Assembly (NCBI GenBank): GCA_018814875.1
Contig: JAHIYH010000031.1
Location: 1-64,000 of the forward strand
Direction: 5' to 3'
Length of the DNA stretch: 64,000 bases
Source: Patescibacteria group bacterium
GTDB taxonomy: Bacteria; Patescibacteriota; Gracilibacteria; Peribacterales; Peribacteraceae
The notes under the pieces are model-generated. The model was given only the letters and a program-made list of their open reading frames with translations. It ran no database searches and had not been told where the DNA came from. Positions 28,202 to 36,860 of the stretch are shown here, piece by piece (the stretch's first letter is position 1; the number at the start of each line of letters is the position of its first letter). A program made the translations under genes and the position numbers.

Positions 28202-29167
28202 CTATTCAAACCCTTTGATCTCATCTGTTGTTAGCCATTCTTTATTGGTATCGCTGGCATACCGGAATCCTTCAGGCACATTTGGTTCCGGCCATTTTTT
28301 GTCTGACCACGATGAAGCCTCTGGTTGAATTATATATAAATCATCGTATTCAACTGTGTGACGCGCCTCGTCTTCCGAAAGAAGCACTTCATGCAATTTT
28401 TCTCCTGGGCGAATGCCAACAATTTTCCTCTTACACTCTGGAGCGATGGCTTCGGCGAGATCCAACATTTTCATGCTGGGGATTTTTGGGACGAATACTT
28501 CTCCGCCTTGCATTTCTTCTAAGCAGCGCACTACAAAATGTACCCCTTGATCTAGTGTGATCCAAAAACGTGTCATGCGGTCATCGGTCAAAGTGATTTC
28601 CCCTGTTTCACGTTGCTTCTGAAAAAGAGGAATGACACTACCGCGGCTACCAATAACGTTACCGTACCGCACACAGCTAAATGTTGTTCTTCCTTGCCCG
28701 GAGTAGGCATTGCTACGGGTGAAAAGTTTTTCTGCACACAACTTTGTTGCTCCGTAGAGGTTAATTGGATTCACAGCTTTGTCGGTACTCAATGCAATTA
28801 CACGCTTTACCCCTGTATTAAGTGAGGCATTGATGACATTTTGTGCGCCAATGATATTTGTTTGCACTGCTTCTATAGGGTTGTATTCACATGCAGGAAC
28901 ATGTTTCAAGGCTGCAGCATGAATTACAAAGTCTATATCGTGCATTGCTCTATGAAGCCTATCGCAGTCTCGCACATCACCGATAAAGTAGCGCATGCAC
29001 GGAGCATCAAATCCATCTTGGTACATGTCGTGCTGCTTTTTCTCATCACGGCTGAAGATCACGAGTTTCTTAGGCTTATATTCGCGAAGCATCACTTCCG
29101 CAAACTTCTTTCCAAATGAGCCAGTCCCACCAGTAATAAGGATGGAAGATTTACTATAATCGATCAT
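28202..29167 (-). CDS. pseB: UDP-GlcNAc 4,6-dehydratase, inverting (PseB)
   Basis: SILITGGTGSFGKKF starts the extended-SDR fold and STDKAVNPINLYGATK carries the Asp-Lys and Tyr residues that define the inverting 4,6-dehydratase PseB/FlaA1. It converts UDP-GlcNAc to the 4-keto-6-deoxy-L-arabino sugar, the first pseudaminic step. I start at MIDYSKSS (29167); six more codons are open upstream. The downstream pseC gene follows after 75 nt without other genes. Confidence 0.93.
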   Translation of the reverse strand: MIDYSKSSILITGGTGSFGKKFAEVMLREYKPKKLVIFSRDEKKQHDMYQDGFDAPCMRYFIGDVRDCDRLHRAMHDIDFVIHAAALKHVPACEYNPIEAVQTNIIGAQNVINASLNTGVKRVIALSTDKAVNPINLYGATKLCAEKLFTRSNAYSGQGRTTFSCVRYGNVIGSRGSVIPLFQKQRETGEITLTDDRMTRFWITLDQGVHFVVRCLEEMQGGEVFVPKIPSMKMLDLAEAIAPECKRKIVGIRPGEKLHEVLLSEDEARHTVEYDDLYIIQPEASSWSDKKWPEPNVPEGFRYASDTNKEWLTTDEIKGFE

Positions 29168-29270
29168 ACCCGCGTACCCTACCATAGGATTAATGTGTTT
29201 AGCTGCTATTTTCTTTGTGTATTTTTCATTACAAGTTCTTTATAAATCTCAATATCCTCTTAATCGTAGG

Positions 29271-30005
29271 TCAGCGCAGTAGTTCATGATTAGTACTATG
29301 CTCAACATTTTCATTTTCACTAACAAACTTCAAAAACTTTTCCAGATTGTCCCACATTCCATACTTTTCAATTTCCCAACTATGTCCCCACAAATGGAAA
29401 AATGGTTGATCAGTTTTCTGCGCATATGTGAACAGTGCTTTGGCAAGACTAAGCCAGCTTAAACAGGAACTTGGTGATAGTCTTAGTTCTATCATTCTTG
29501 GTGCGAAGATGCGCAGGCGGGCGCAAATATCAATCGGGTGCCACCAGCGTGTGAATTTTTTTCTAAGCGGGAACGGGTATACCTGCAATGTTGTTGGAGA
29601 TCCAAAAGGATCGTTTGCGGAAAATAGAAGTTGCTCAACGGTTCTTGCTCCGCTGAAACCGGCATTCGCCACAAGTGATCTGATTTGAGGATTTTCATCT
29701 CCGTATGGATAACAGAATGAATGACACGGTTTTTTTGTGATACTTTCTATCCATCGTTTCGATTCTTCTATTTCCCTTTGTGCTTCTTGCGGCTCAAGTC
29801 TCGTCAACTTAGGATGCGTCATGGTGTGAGCACCAATTTCATGTCGATCAGAAATGGATTTAATTTCTTCATTCGTTAGTGCATGCTTTTCGTGTGTAGA
29901 AGGAGGGGAAACATAGAACGTTCCTTTTACCGAATATTTATCTAAGAGCTCAGCAAGTCGCATGTCATCTTTTCGGCCGTCGTCCCAAGAGGTGGTGAAA
30001 ATCAT
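29271..30005 (-). CDS. polysaccharide deacetylase family protein
   Basis: FTTSWDDG (residues 3-10) contains the catalytic/metal Asp pair of the NodB fold, EIGAHTMTHPKLTRL holds the two metal histidines, and CYPYGDEN the C-terminal arm. 244 residues, no signal peptide seen, so cytoplasmic action on a nucleotide- or lipid-linked amino sugar is likely. It follows a FemAB-like gene on the same strand, separated by the word-array palindrome at 30033-30090. Confidence 0.9.
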   Translation of the reverse strand: MIFTTSWDDGRKDDMRLAELLDKYSVKGTFYVSPPSTHEKHALTNEEIKSISDRHEIGAHTMTHPKLTRLEPQEAQREIEESKRWIESITKKPCHSFCYPYGDENPQIRSLVANAGFSGARTVEQLLFSANDPFGSPTTLQVYPFPLRKKFTRWWHPIDICARLRIFAPRMIELRLSPSSCLSWLSLAKALFTYAQKTDQPFFHLWGHSWEIEKYGMWDNLEKFLKFVSENENVEHSTNHELLR

Positions 30006-30032
30006 GGGGATACTGTAGCGGAAACAATCTAT

Positions 30033-30090
30033 CGTTACTTCGTTATTTCGTTATTTCGAGACAACGAAGTAACGAGATAATGAAATAACG
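30033..30090. repeat. word-array palindrome, 8-nt word CGTTATTT
   Basis: Arm 1 (30033-30058) is CGTTACTT, CGTTATTT, CGTTATTT with an exact 8-nt step. After a 6-nt loop, arm 2 (30065-30090) is CGAAGTAA, CGAGATAA, TGAAATAA, CG. It lies between two minus-strand genes and ends ten nt from the upstream stop codon. The same word is used at 49390-49461. Confidence 0.87.
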
Positions 30091-30099
30091 TCGCTGTGG

Positions 30100-31167
30100 T
30101 CACGGATAAATCGCCAGTGGCAACCACTCATTCTTGCCAATAAGTCTTCTCGCTCTGAAAATAATAAACCTAAGCAGCCTATTTCCATGAGCCGAATAAC
30201 GTACGAAAGGTTTAAGTTCTCCTCCAAAACTTAATTTGAATTTTGTAATTCCAAAACGCTCATCATTAGGATCGTCAGTACCTCCGGACATGTTGTACAA
30301 ACTGTATCCTCCTTTAATAGCATCAGAGATGACAGCCCATTGTAGTGCGTTACCAGCATAAAGGTTGCGACCCTCTTCGGTCAGAACGCCACTCCTATAT
30401 AGGAGTCCTTTTCCAGAATACAAAATCAGTACACCTCCGACTGTGTGTCCTTCGTGTTTTGCAAGGAAGAGTTTGATCATGTTCTTCTTTGTAAGTGTGT
30501 CCCAGACGGTTTGTAGCGATCTTACCGAATTGAGATGTTGTTTACTCAGGCTCTTCCTTTTGACCAAGTCACTTTGGATTGATTGATACACCTCAAGGTC
30601 GTTGCGCGAACCTTCAATCACACTCACGCCATTCTTATTGCTTTTATTAATTTGGTTTCGCGCTTTCTGTTCCACTACTTCGTTAAGCATTTTGTGCTCG
30701 TCAGATATGAGTGGGATGATAGGTGTCCACTTGGTTGTGTGCTTAGTTGGTGGCAGGGGAGGAAGAGCTGATCCAAAATCAGGCGAGGCGTAGATTGTTA
30801 GCTTCAGTGAGCGTCTTTTCTTGAATTCGGCAATGAGCTCATCCAAAAGTTTTTTGGCTACAATAAGCCGAAAATCGGCAGGCAGTGTATCAAGAACTAC
30901 AGGGCCTCCGCCTCCTCCACTCTCTCCGCTTAAGATAGTCATGGAAACTGGTCCTATTTTCCATTCAAAGGCCTGAAGGGCTCCAACAGGTTTATCACCT
31001 TGTTTTACCAGAAGGCGGATTGGTTTTATTCCCTTTATTGATCTCATAACTTCTCCCCACTCCCAGGTCTGGTTTACCTCTGGCTTGGATGAAGCTGAAA
31101 TAATCTGGTCCCATTCCTGAGGTTCTGGCCTGCTGGTAATGCTTAAATCTTCCATAGCTGAGAACAT
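30100..31167 (-). CDS. FemAB/GNAT-fold aminoacyl- or acyltransferase-like protein
   Basis: 355 residues resembling the FemAB-like double-GNAT proteins: VNQTWEWGEVMR near residue 32, WTPIIPLI, QINKSNKNGV in the middle, and VGGVLILYSGKGLLYRSGV then YNMSGGTDD in the second domain. Classical FemX adds amino acids to peptidoglycan stems; relatives in glycan loci acylate sugars. The true substrate is unknown. The start may be the second Met (MEDLS, 31155). Confidence 0.75.
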   Translation of the reverse strand: MFSAMEDLSITSRPEPQEWDQIISASSKPEVNQTWEWGEVMRSIKGIKPIRLLVKQGDKPVGALQAFEWKIGPVSMTILSGESGGGGGPVVLDTLPADFRLIVAKKLLDELIAEFKKRRSLKLTIYASPDFGSALPPLPPTKHTTKWTPIIPLISDEHKMLNEVVEQKARNQINKSNKNGVSVIEGSRNDLEVYQSIQSDLVKRKSLSKQHLNSVRSLQTVWDTLTKKNMIKLFLAKHEGHTVGGVLILYSGKGLLYRSGVLTEEGRNLYAGNALQWAVISDAIKGGYSLYNMSGGTDDPNDERFGITKFKLSFGGELKPFVRYSAHGNRLLRFIIFRARRLIGKNEWLPLAIYP

Positions 31168-31496
31168 AGACTTTACCCGCCTACACAGAAAGCTGCCAGA
31201 GTAAGCTGTAGGATGAATTCGTTCAGTACAGATGCGATCCCGTTCTTGCCTTCGCGTAGTCGTATCGCCTGTCTGGTTGAAAGAAGAAGTAATATGCGTA
31301 CGTGCGATATCGCTTCGGCGGAGCGAGGTCGGAGGATTCCGCGAGTGATGCCGCAGGTGTTTCAGAAAATACTACCAACGTTAGTTGGCAGAGCTTCACT
31401 TTGTGTGCATGTGGGTGCCAATTGATTTGCAGAATTTTTTTAAAAAAGAACTAAGATTTGTGCCAAAGGTTCTTTTCTGACTATACTGCTCCAACT
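31168..31496. other. intergenic region, no gene recognised
   Basis: A divergent spacer of about 330 nt. A 70-codon open frame in it is Arg/Ser-rich and unconvincing. It contains the inverted repeat CGCTTCGGCGGAGCG-like stretch near 31311-31326 and a copy of GTTAGTTGGCAGAGCTTC (31380-31397) that recurs at 42799-42816 with one change. The last 40 nt carry the promoter of the amidotransferase operon. Confidence 0.55.
31458..31487 (+). promoter_or_regulatory. putative promoter of the amidotransferase operon
   Basis: TTGTGC (31458-31463) and TATACT (31482-31487) are 18 nt apart. The -10 box ends nine nt before the ATG, so the message is probably leaderless. Confidence 0.5.
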
Positions 31497-32762
31497 ATGG
31501 AGTACTGCAAACGTTGTTGTTATCCGGCAAATTCACGCCCTACCATTATTTTTGATGATCAGGGAGTGTGCAGCGGGTGTCGTTTACACGAAAGCCGCCC
31601 TCTCATTGATTGGGATGAGAGGAAAAAGCGCTTTGAAGATATCCTTAAGGAATATAGTCAAAAGTCGCGTGCGAATGGTAATCACTATGATCTGATCATT
31701 CCTGTTAGTGGTGGAAAAGACAGCCACTTCCAGGTCTATACCATAAAACAAATGGGATATAACCCGCTGCTTGTAACGTATAACCATGGATTCAATACCA
31801 AGCGCGGGATTCGTAACCTAACCAATATGCTTCATCAATTTGGTTTTGACATGCTCCGGTTTACATCGAGCCCAGAAGCAGCAAAAACGATTTCAAAATT
31901 TATGCTACAGACCGTTGGCGATATCACGTGGCATTACCATGCGGGGATTATGACATTCCCTATCAAGGCAGCTGTCATGAACAAAATTCCGCTGATTCTA
32001 TGGGGCGAGCACGGATTTTCCGAATTGCTGGGCATGTACAACCAGGACGATATGATGGAATTTTCCAAGAAGGACAGGCAGGAGCACAGCATGCGTGGAT
32101 TCGAGCCAGATGATATTCTTAATCATCCCAATAATACGGAAGTGCTTCAGGAACATCTTGCTCCGTTCTACTATCCTTCAGATGAGGAGATAGAGGATAT
32201 AGGTGTGCGGGGGATCTACCTTGCGAATTATGTTGAGTGGGATGCCCGTGCACATACACGACTCATGATAGAGAAGTATAACTTCGAGACAGCTTTGAAG
32301 CGGGAGCGCACACATCATCTTTATGAAAAGCTCGATGATATTCATGCTGACGGTGCACATGACTATCTTAAGTATCTAAAATTCGGTTACGGACGTGCTA
32401 CAGATGATGCAAGTAATGATATTCGTCACGGACGAATGACACGGGAGGAGGGAATTAAAATCGTAAGTCAATATGATCATGTACGTCCAAGCGATCTAGA
32501 TATCTGGCTTAAGTTTGTTGGTATGACAGAAGAAGAATTCTTGGGAGAGATTGAACATTTACGGGATCCTAAAATATGGGAGAAAGACGATAGTGGCGAA
32601 TGGCAAGTGAAGGATTCCATAGCTAATCATGTTGGTGATGAAGATGTGGATGCCGTTCGCCTGCCACTCGTAGATGATCGTGAGATGCTCAGGTCGCACA
32701 ATCAGCCTTCATATTCACGTGATGATCATATAGTTGAAGACAGTGAATATATTTGGTTCTAA
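31497..32762 (+). CDS. N-acetyl sugar amidotransferase (PseA/WbpG family)
   Basis: Starts MEYCKRCCYP and carries a Cys-rich zinc-type site with a later CSGCR, then the ATP pyrophosphatase loop PVSGGKDSHFQ. These define the PseA/WbpG/LegG family, which turns an acetamido group on a sugar into an acetamidino group using ammonia. I use the ATG at 31497; the frame is open further upstream only through a TTG codon. 421 residues. Followed by HisH and HisF homologues, which supply the ammonia. With the complete pseudaminic pathway nearby, acetamidino-pseudaminic acid is a plausible product (inference). Confidence 0.9.
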   Translation: MEYCKRCCYPANSRPTIIFDDQGVCSGCRLHESRPLIDWDERKKRFEDILKEYSQKSRANGNHYDLIIPVSGGKDSHFQVYTIKQMGYNPLLVTYNHGFNTKRGIRNLTNMLHQFGFDMLRFTSSPEAAKTISKFMLQTVGDITWHYHAGIMTFPIKAAVMNKIPLILWGEHGFSELLGMYNQDDMMEFSKKDRQEHSMRGFEPDDILNHPNNTEVLQEHLAPFYYPSDEEIEDIGVRGIYLANYVEWDARAHTRLMIEKYNFETALKRERTHHLYEKLDDIHADGAHDYLKYLKFGYGRATDDASNDIRHGRMTREEGIKIVSQYDHVRPSDLDIWLKFVGMTEEEFLGEIEHLRDPKIWEKDDSGEWQVKDSIANHVGDEDVDAVRLPLVDDREMLRSHNQPSYSRDDHIVEDSEYIWF

Positions 32763-32771
32763 TATGCGTCC

Positions 32772-33410
32772 ATGATTGCAATTGTTGATTACGGAATGGG
32801 CAACCTTCAGTCAGTTGCAAACGCTGTTGAGGCGCTTGGTGTGGATTTTGAAATAACCAATGAAGCAAAGAAGCTTCAGGATGCTGATGGCATCATTCTT
32901 CCTGGTGTAGGAGCATTTGGTGATGGAATGAAGAATCTTTGTAAGCTCAAATTAGTCGATTTACTCAGAGAAGAGATTATTGAAAAGAAAAAGCCGTACC
33001 TTGGCATTTGTCTGGGGTTGCAGTTTTTGGTGGATAAGGGATATGAGAAAGGTGAACACGAAGGGTTTGGCTGGATAAAAGGGGAGGTTAAGCTTATGGA
33101 ACCTGATGATCCAAAAATCAAAGTTCCGCACATGGGATGGAATAACATTGAAATAAAGAAGGATTCAGAGATTTTTAAAGGACTTAAAGAAGATCCTGTT
33201 TTTTACTTTATACACAGTTTTAGTTTTGTTTTAGATCCAGAAGAAGTAGACATTATTACATCTACTGCGTCTCATGGATTGGAGATTGTGGCGAGTCTTC
33301 AGAAAGGAAATATCTTTGCAACGCAATTTCATCCAGAAAAAAGTCAGACAGCAGGGCTTTTAGTCCTCAAGAATTTTATTGATTACTGTGATACTAATTC
33401 CAAATGTTAA
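32772..33410 (+). CDS. hisH: HisH-type glutamine amidotransferase
   Basis: Class I glutaminase domain of 212 residues: PGVGAFGDGM, nucleophile Cys in LGICLGLQFL, and the His-Glu of the triad in TQFHPEKSQ. It hydrolyses glutamine and channels ammonia to its HisF partner. It lies nine nt after the PseA-like gene and overlaps hisF by seven nt. No other his genes are present, so the pair serves sugar amidination rather than histidine synthesis, as in Pseudomonas O-antigen loci. Confidence 0.92.
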   Translation: MIAIVDYGMGNLQSVANAVEALGVDFEITNEAKKLQDADGIILPGVGAFGDGMKNLCKLKLVDLLREEIIEKKKPYLGICLGLQFLVDKGYEKGEHEGFGWIKGEVKLMEPDDPKIKVPHMGWNNIEIKKDSEIFKGLKEDPVFYFIHSFSFVLDPEEVDIITSTASHGLEIVASLQKGNIFATQFHPEKSQTAGLLVLKNFIDYCDTNSKC

Positions 33411-34207
33411 AAACTCGACTCATCGCATGTCTTCTTTGGAGAAACGGAATGCTTGTGCAGAGTATGGGCTTCAGTCACACAAACTCGGTTGGAAGTGCAT
33501 GCACAGCAATCGACTTCTTTAACACATGGGCAATAGATGAAATTGTTCTTCTGGACGTCACACGCAATCCAGATGATCGTGAAAAATTTCATCACGATCT
33601 TAAAGAACTTTCAAAAAGGTGCTTTGTACCATTGGCAGTTGGAGGATGGATCACATCTTTGGAAGAAATTCGTGTGTTGCTAACAGAAGGCGCGGATAAA
33701 GTTGTTATGAATACGGAAGCAATTCGCAATGAATCGTTTTTGCAGGATGCCTCACGTAAGTTTGGCGCGCAGTGCATTGTTGTGTCCATTGACGTTAGGT
33801 GTGATGAAAAAGGAGAGCATATTGTTTACATAGATAGGGGGAAGGAGCGTACCAAATGGTCAGCTGTTGAATGGGCAAGGCGGGCGCAGGAGCTTGGCGC
33901 TGGCGAGATTTTCCTCACATCAATCGATGCAGACGGGAATAGGAAAGGGTACGACTTGGAATTGATTAACTTGGTAAGCCACACAGTTAGTATCCCAGTA
34001 ATCGCCTCCGGTGGAGTAGGCGATTGGAAACATTTCAGAGAAGGTATCGAATCTGGTGCAAGTGCAATTTCTGCTGCGAATATTTTTCATTACTCCGAGC
34101 AGAGCACCAAGAAGGCCAAAGATTTTCTTTTCGATAATGGTTTTAATGTCAGAAAGCCGGAGTTTTACAATATCCTCCTTCCAAGGAGGCCGGTTTATAG
34201 GGTGTAA
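33404..34207 (+). CDS. hisF: HisF-like protein lacking one catalytic Asp
   Basis: A 267-residue HisF TIM barrel (LAVGGWITSLEEIR, ASGGVGDWKHF near the end). Histidine-pathway HisF has IPCLDVKDG near the N-terminus, with catalytic Asp11; here it reads IACLLWRNG, so this Asp is replaced. The second Asp is kept in VSIDVR. The same change is known in HisF homologues that only pass ammonia to PseA/WbpG-type enzymes. This supports a role in amidino-sugar formation with the two upstream genes. Confidence 0.9.
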   Translation: MLKTRLIACLLWRNGMLVQSMGFSHTNSVGSACTAIDFFNTWAIDEIVLLDVTRNPDDREKFHHDLKELSKRCFVPLAVGGWITSLEEIRVLLTEGADKVVMNTEAIRNESFLQDASRKFGAQCIVVSIDVRCDEKGEHIVYIDRGKERTKWSAVEWARRAQELGAGEIFLTSIDADGNRKGYDLELINLVSHTVSIPVIASGGVGDWKHFREGIESGASAISAANIFHYSEQSTKKAKDFLFDNGFNVRKPEFYNILLPRRPVYRV

Positions 34208-34220
34208 AGTGCAGATATAT

Positions 34221-34955
34221 TCAAAATTTCATCCATCCACTCAAATCAATTCCAATCAATTTTTGCGCTAGCTCAATATCATCATGATACAAATCAATTA
34301 ACTTCTTTCTCATCTTCGGCGAGATCGGTTCTTCCGCGGGCGGGTTTACATTAAAGCGATTACTCGTATCGGGAGTAAAAGTTGTATCAACTTCGAGGAA
34401 TTCACACAGTCCTTTTATTACTTTCTGAGGACTGCTTGTAAAATCTTCATATAAGAAGATCTTAAGTTGTTCATGTGTAAAGTATTTAAAGTACCTCTCC
34501 AATTGTTCCCCGTAAAAGCCACGGCTTTTGTAACTTCTCATTGGATCTATGTCGATATCTTCAATAACTTCTTCAAACGACTCACGAGCTTCTTTGTTTT
34601 GTCTTCTGCGCATAAGGTAGTGCGAGTAGGCACGCTCAGTTGGATTCCTGAGGATTGCAGTCAGCTTTACATCAGGAATCATTTCAAATATTCGTTTGGG
34701 TGCATCAATTACACAGAGGTATGCCGGCGATGTTTCGCCGATAATTTTTTCATTATTGGCATCTTTAAAAAGCTCCAAATATTCCTGTTTATTCGTAACC
34801 GTTCTATCAAGCATACAAAGAGACGATTCCTGTGCAAAGAAATTAGTCTCTTTCTGTGGGAGCATATAGATTTCCGGATGCTGGCCCAAATAATGGTGCA
34901 AAGAGGTAGTTCCTGCCTTTGTCGCACCTATTATAAGGAAGTTGGGAAGCTTCAT
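34221..34955 (-). CDS. sulfotransferase family protein
   Basis: FLIIGATKAGTTSLHHYL at the N-terminus is the PAPS 5'-phosphosulfate loop and RNPTERAYSHYLM the 3'-phosphate site of the Sulfotransfer family. About 244 residues if started at MKLPNF (34955); four more codons are open upstream. It would move sulfate from PAPS to a sugar hydroxyl. An APS kinase that makes PAPS is encoded at 36861-37394, pointing to a sulfated glycan. It is divergent from the NeuB-like gene at 34989. Confidence 0.9.
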   Translation of the reverse strand: MKLPNFLIIGATKAGTTSLHHYLGQHPEIYMLPQKETNFFAQESSLCMLDRTVTNKQEYLELFKDANNEKIIGETSPAYLCVIDAPKRIFEMIPDVKLTAILRNPTERAYSHYLMRRRQNKEARESFEEVIEDIDIDPMRSYKSRGFYGEQLERYFKYFTHEQLKIFLYEDFTSSPQKVIKGLCEFLEVDTTFTPDTSNRFNVNPPAEEPISPKMRKKLIDLYHDDIELAQKLIGIDLSGWMKF

Positions 34956-34988
34956 TGTGTCATACATTTGTCTCTAGTACTCTAGCAT

Positions 34989-36035
34989 ATGATGCGTAGC
35001 GAAATACAGATTGGCGACCATAAAATAGGAGAGAATCATCCTATCTTCATTTGTGCGGAATGTGGCATAACCTGCAATTATGATTTGGAGACTGCCAAAC
35101 AACTCATAGATGTTGTTCATGATGCAGGTGCAGATGCAATCAAGTTCATCTTTTGGTTTCCGGAGGAAATATTTTGTGACAAGAAATTGGAACTCACATT
35201 CGACACTGTTGAAGGAACTAAGACTCAGAATATGTACGAAACAATCGATACATATCGGTTCTCTTTGGATGAGTGGCGCGAAGTAAAAAAGTATGCGGAT
35301 CAGAAAGGGGTTATAGTTTTTTCCACCGTCAATTCTCCTAGTGGCATTGAGTATGCAGAGGAGATTGGATTGGAGGCTTACAAGTTAAGTTCTTGGGATC
35401 ATAACTACTTTCCACTTTGGAAGAAGATTGCTGCCATCGGTAAGCCAATGCTCATCGATACCGGTCCAGTTAATACCGTTGAAATGGCGAAAGTAATGCA
35501 ACTTATGAAAGATGCTGGTAATGACCAAAGCATCCTTGTTCACTGTTTTCATACCAAAACACGATCCGAGAAGAACATGCGGAGCATACCGTACATGCGA
35601 CATGCATTCGATTCGTTGGTGGGATACTCCTCACCTGATTCGGACGATGATATGGATATCATGGCGATTACACTTGGGGCTGTTTTTTTGGAGAAGAAAA
35701 TATCTCTTAGTAATGATTTTATCGGGCTTGATCATATCTATGCAAAGGAACCGGATGCATTTAAAAAGTATGTGAAGATGGTTCGTGAGTGCGAGGAGTC
35801 ACTCGGAGTGTTTGATCTAGTTCCAAGCGAAGGTGATCTTCGAATTCGAAAAACAACATTCCGGCATATTGTAGCGAATCAGGATATTTCTAAGGGGACT
35901 GTATTAGAGGAGTCTATGCTCGAAGGAAAACGCGAGGAGTACGCTGTTTCACCTGAATACACCGACTTATTTGTTGGGCGTGAACTAAAGCGTGACCTGA
36001 AAGAAAATGAATCTGTTACGTGGGATGATGTGTAA
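34989..36035 (+). CDS. NeuB-like protein lacking both metal-binding histidines
   Basis: 348 residues with a NeuB barrel (IFICAECGITCNYDLETAKQL) and a C-terminal SAF domain (about 285-348). Where active enzymes read GxSxH and E(R/K)H, this one reads GYSSP (Pro216) and LEKKISL (Lys237), so both metal ligands are replaced. The usual KxQ segment has become KFIFWF. Either it is a non-catalytic subunit or its chemistry has changed. It is followed by a CMP-sugar synthetase gene, which makes plain decay less likely; the frame is intact. Confidence 0.85.
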   Translation: MMRSEIQIGDHKIGENHPIFICAECGITCNYDLETAKQLIDVVHDAGADAIKFIFWFPEEIFCDKKLELTFDTVEGTKTQNMYETIDTYRFSLDEWREVKKYADQKGVIVFSTVNSPSGIEYAEEIGLEAYKLSSWDHNYFPLWKKIAAIGKPMLIDTGPVNTVEMAKVMQLMKDAGNDQSILVHCFHTKTRSEKNMRSIPYMRHAFDSLVGYSSPDSDDDMDIMAITLGAVFLEKKISLSNDFIGLDHIYAKEPDAFKKYVKMVRECEESLGVFDLVPSEGDLRIRKTTFRHIVANQDISKGTVLEESMLEGKREEYAVSPEYTDLFVGRELKRDLKENESVTWDDV

Positions 36036-36116
36036 CAGTAAATAAATGTTGAAACAATACGTTCCCGATTAACTTCGTATAAGCCTATTTAATTGCAAGT
36101 ATTGGTTGAGTTGATA

Positions 36117-36125
36117 TGGTATAAC
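36117..36125 (+). promoter_or_regulatory. extended -10 promoter element
   Basis: TGG TATAAC lies eight nt before the ATG of the CMP-sugar synthetase gene. No -35 is evident and there is no Shine-Dalgarno, so a leaderless transcript is likely. Confidence 0.5.
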
Positions 36126-36133
36126 ATCTCTGT

Positions 36134-36841
36134 ATGTCTCTTAAACCTCTATGCATTATTCCGGCGCGAGGAGGCTCCAAACGCTTCCCTAGAAAGAATA
36201 TTGCTCTTCTAAATGGCAAACCTCTCATCTCGTATGCAATCGAAGTGGCACAAAAAAGTGGCATTTTTGACACTGTATGCGTTTCATCCGAAGATGAAGA
36301 AATCCTCGGGATTGCAAAGGAGGGTGGAGCGGATGTTGTTCTACGAAGGCCCGATGAATTTGCAACCGACACGTCGCAAATTAAACATGTATGCAAGCAT
36401 CTGTTGGAGCATTTTTCTTCCGAAGGTCGCGAATACGATGCCTTTGCAGTTTTAATTCCTGTAAGTCCGTTGCGTACGACAGAAGATATAATCAAAACAT
36501 ACGAAATGCTTCAAGCCAGAGATGTAAATTGTGTAATGAGTGTCGTTCCCTTCGTACAACCTCCTCAACATGCTCTATGTGTGCAAGGTGACACCATCGA
36601 ATCATATTTCGATATGAAAACATATAAGCGTTCTCAGGAACTTCAACAGCTTTACCACCATGACGGAACGATTATTTTTATGAAGACGAAGCCTTTTCTT
36701 AAAAGAGAGGAATTTTATGGAGAGAAAGTTGTACCATACTTTGTACATCATGAACGGTCGGTAGACATAGATAGCCCTATAGATCTTGCTTGGGCAGAGT
36801 TTTTGTTAAGTAGAATGGCAAATCAATCGGATTCATACTGA
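36134..36841 (+). CDS. CMP-sugar synthetase (PseF-like cytidylyltransferase)
   Basis: CIIPARGGSKRFPRKNI is the CTP-binding signature, with VSSEDEEI and PVSPLRTTEDI further on; 235 residues. This is the natural candidate for PseF, the enzyme that activates pseudaminic acid with CTP, because the pseudaminic operon has no other one. It could equally serve the NeuB-like protein next door. Another family member is at 16689-17399. Confidence 0.88.
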   Translation: MSLKPLCIIPARGGSKRFPRKNIALLNGKPLISYAIEVAQKSGIFDTVCVSSEDEEILGIAKEGGADVVLRRPDEFATDTSQIKHVCKHLLEHFSSEGREYDAFAVLIPVSPLRTTEDIIKTYEMLQARDVNCVMSVVPFVQPPQHALCVQGDTIESYFDMKTYKRSQELQQLYHHDGTIIFMKTKPFLKREEFYGEKVVPYFVHHERSVDIDSPIDLAWAEFLLSRMANQSDSY

Positions 36842-36860
36842 TACGGTATTGATGTTGAGC

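Noticed and set aside
31213-31425. 70-codon open frame in the spacer upstream of the amidotransferase operon
   Set aside because: Arg/Ser-rich, no start signal, composition of translated intergenic DNA; part of it is a short dispersed repeat.
32772-34207. HisH and HisF as part of a histidine operon
   Set aside because: No other his genes are near, the HisF has lost a catalytic Asp and the pair follows a PseA-type amidotransferase.
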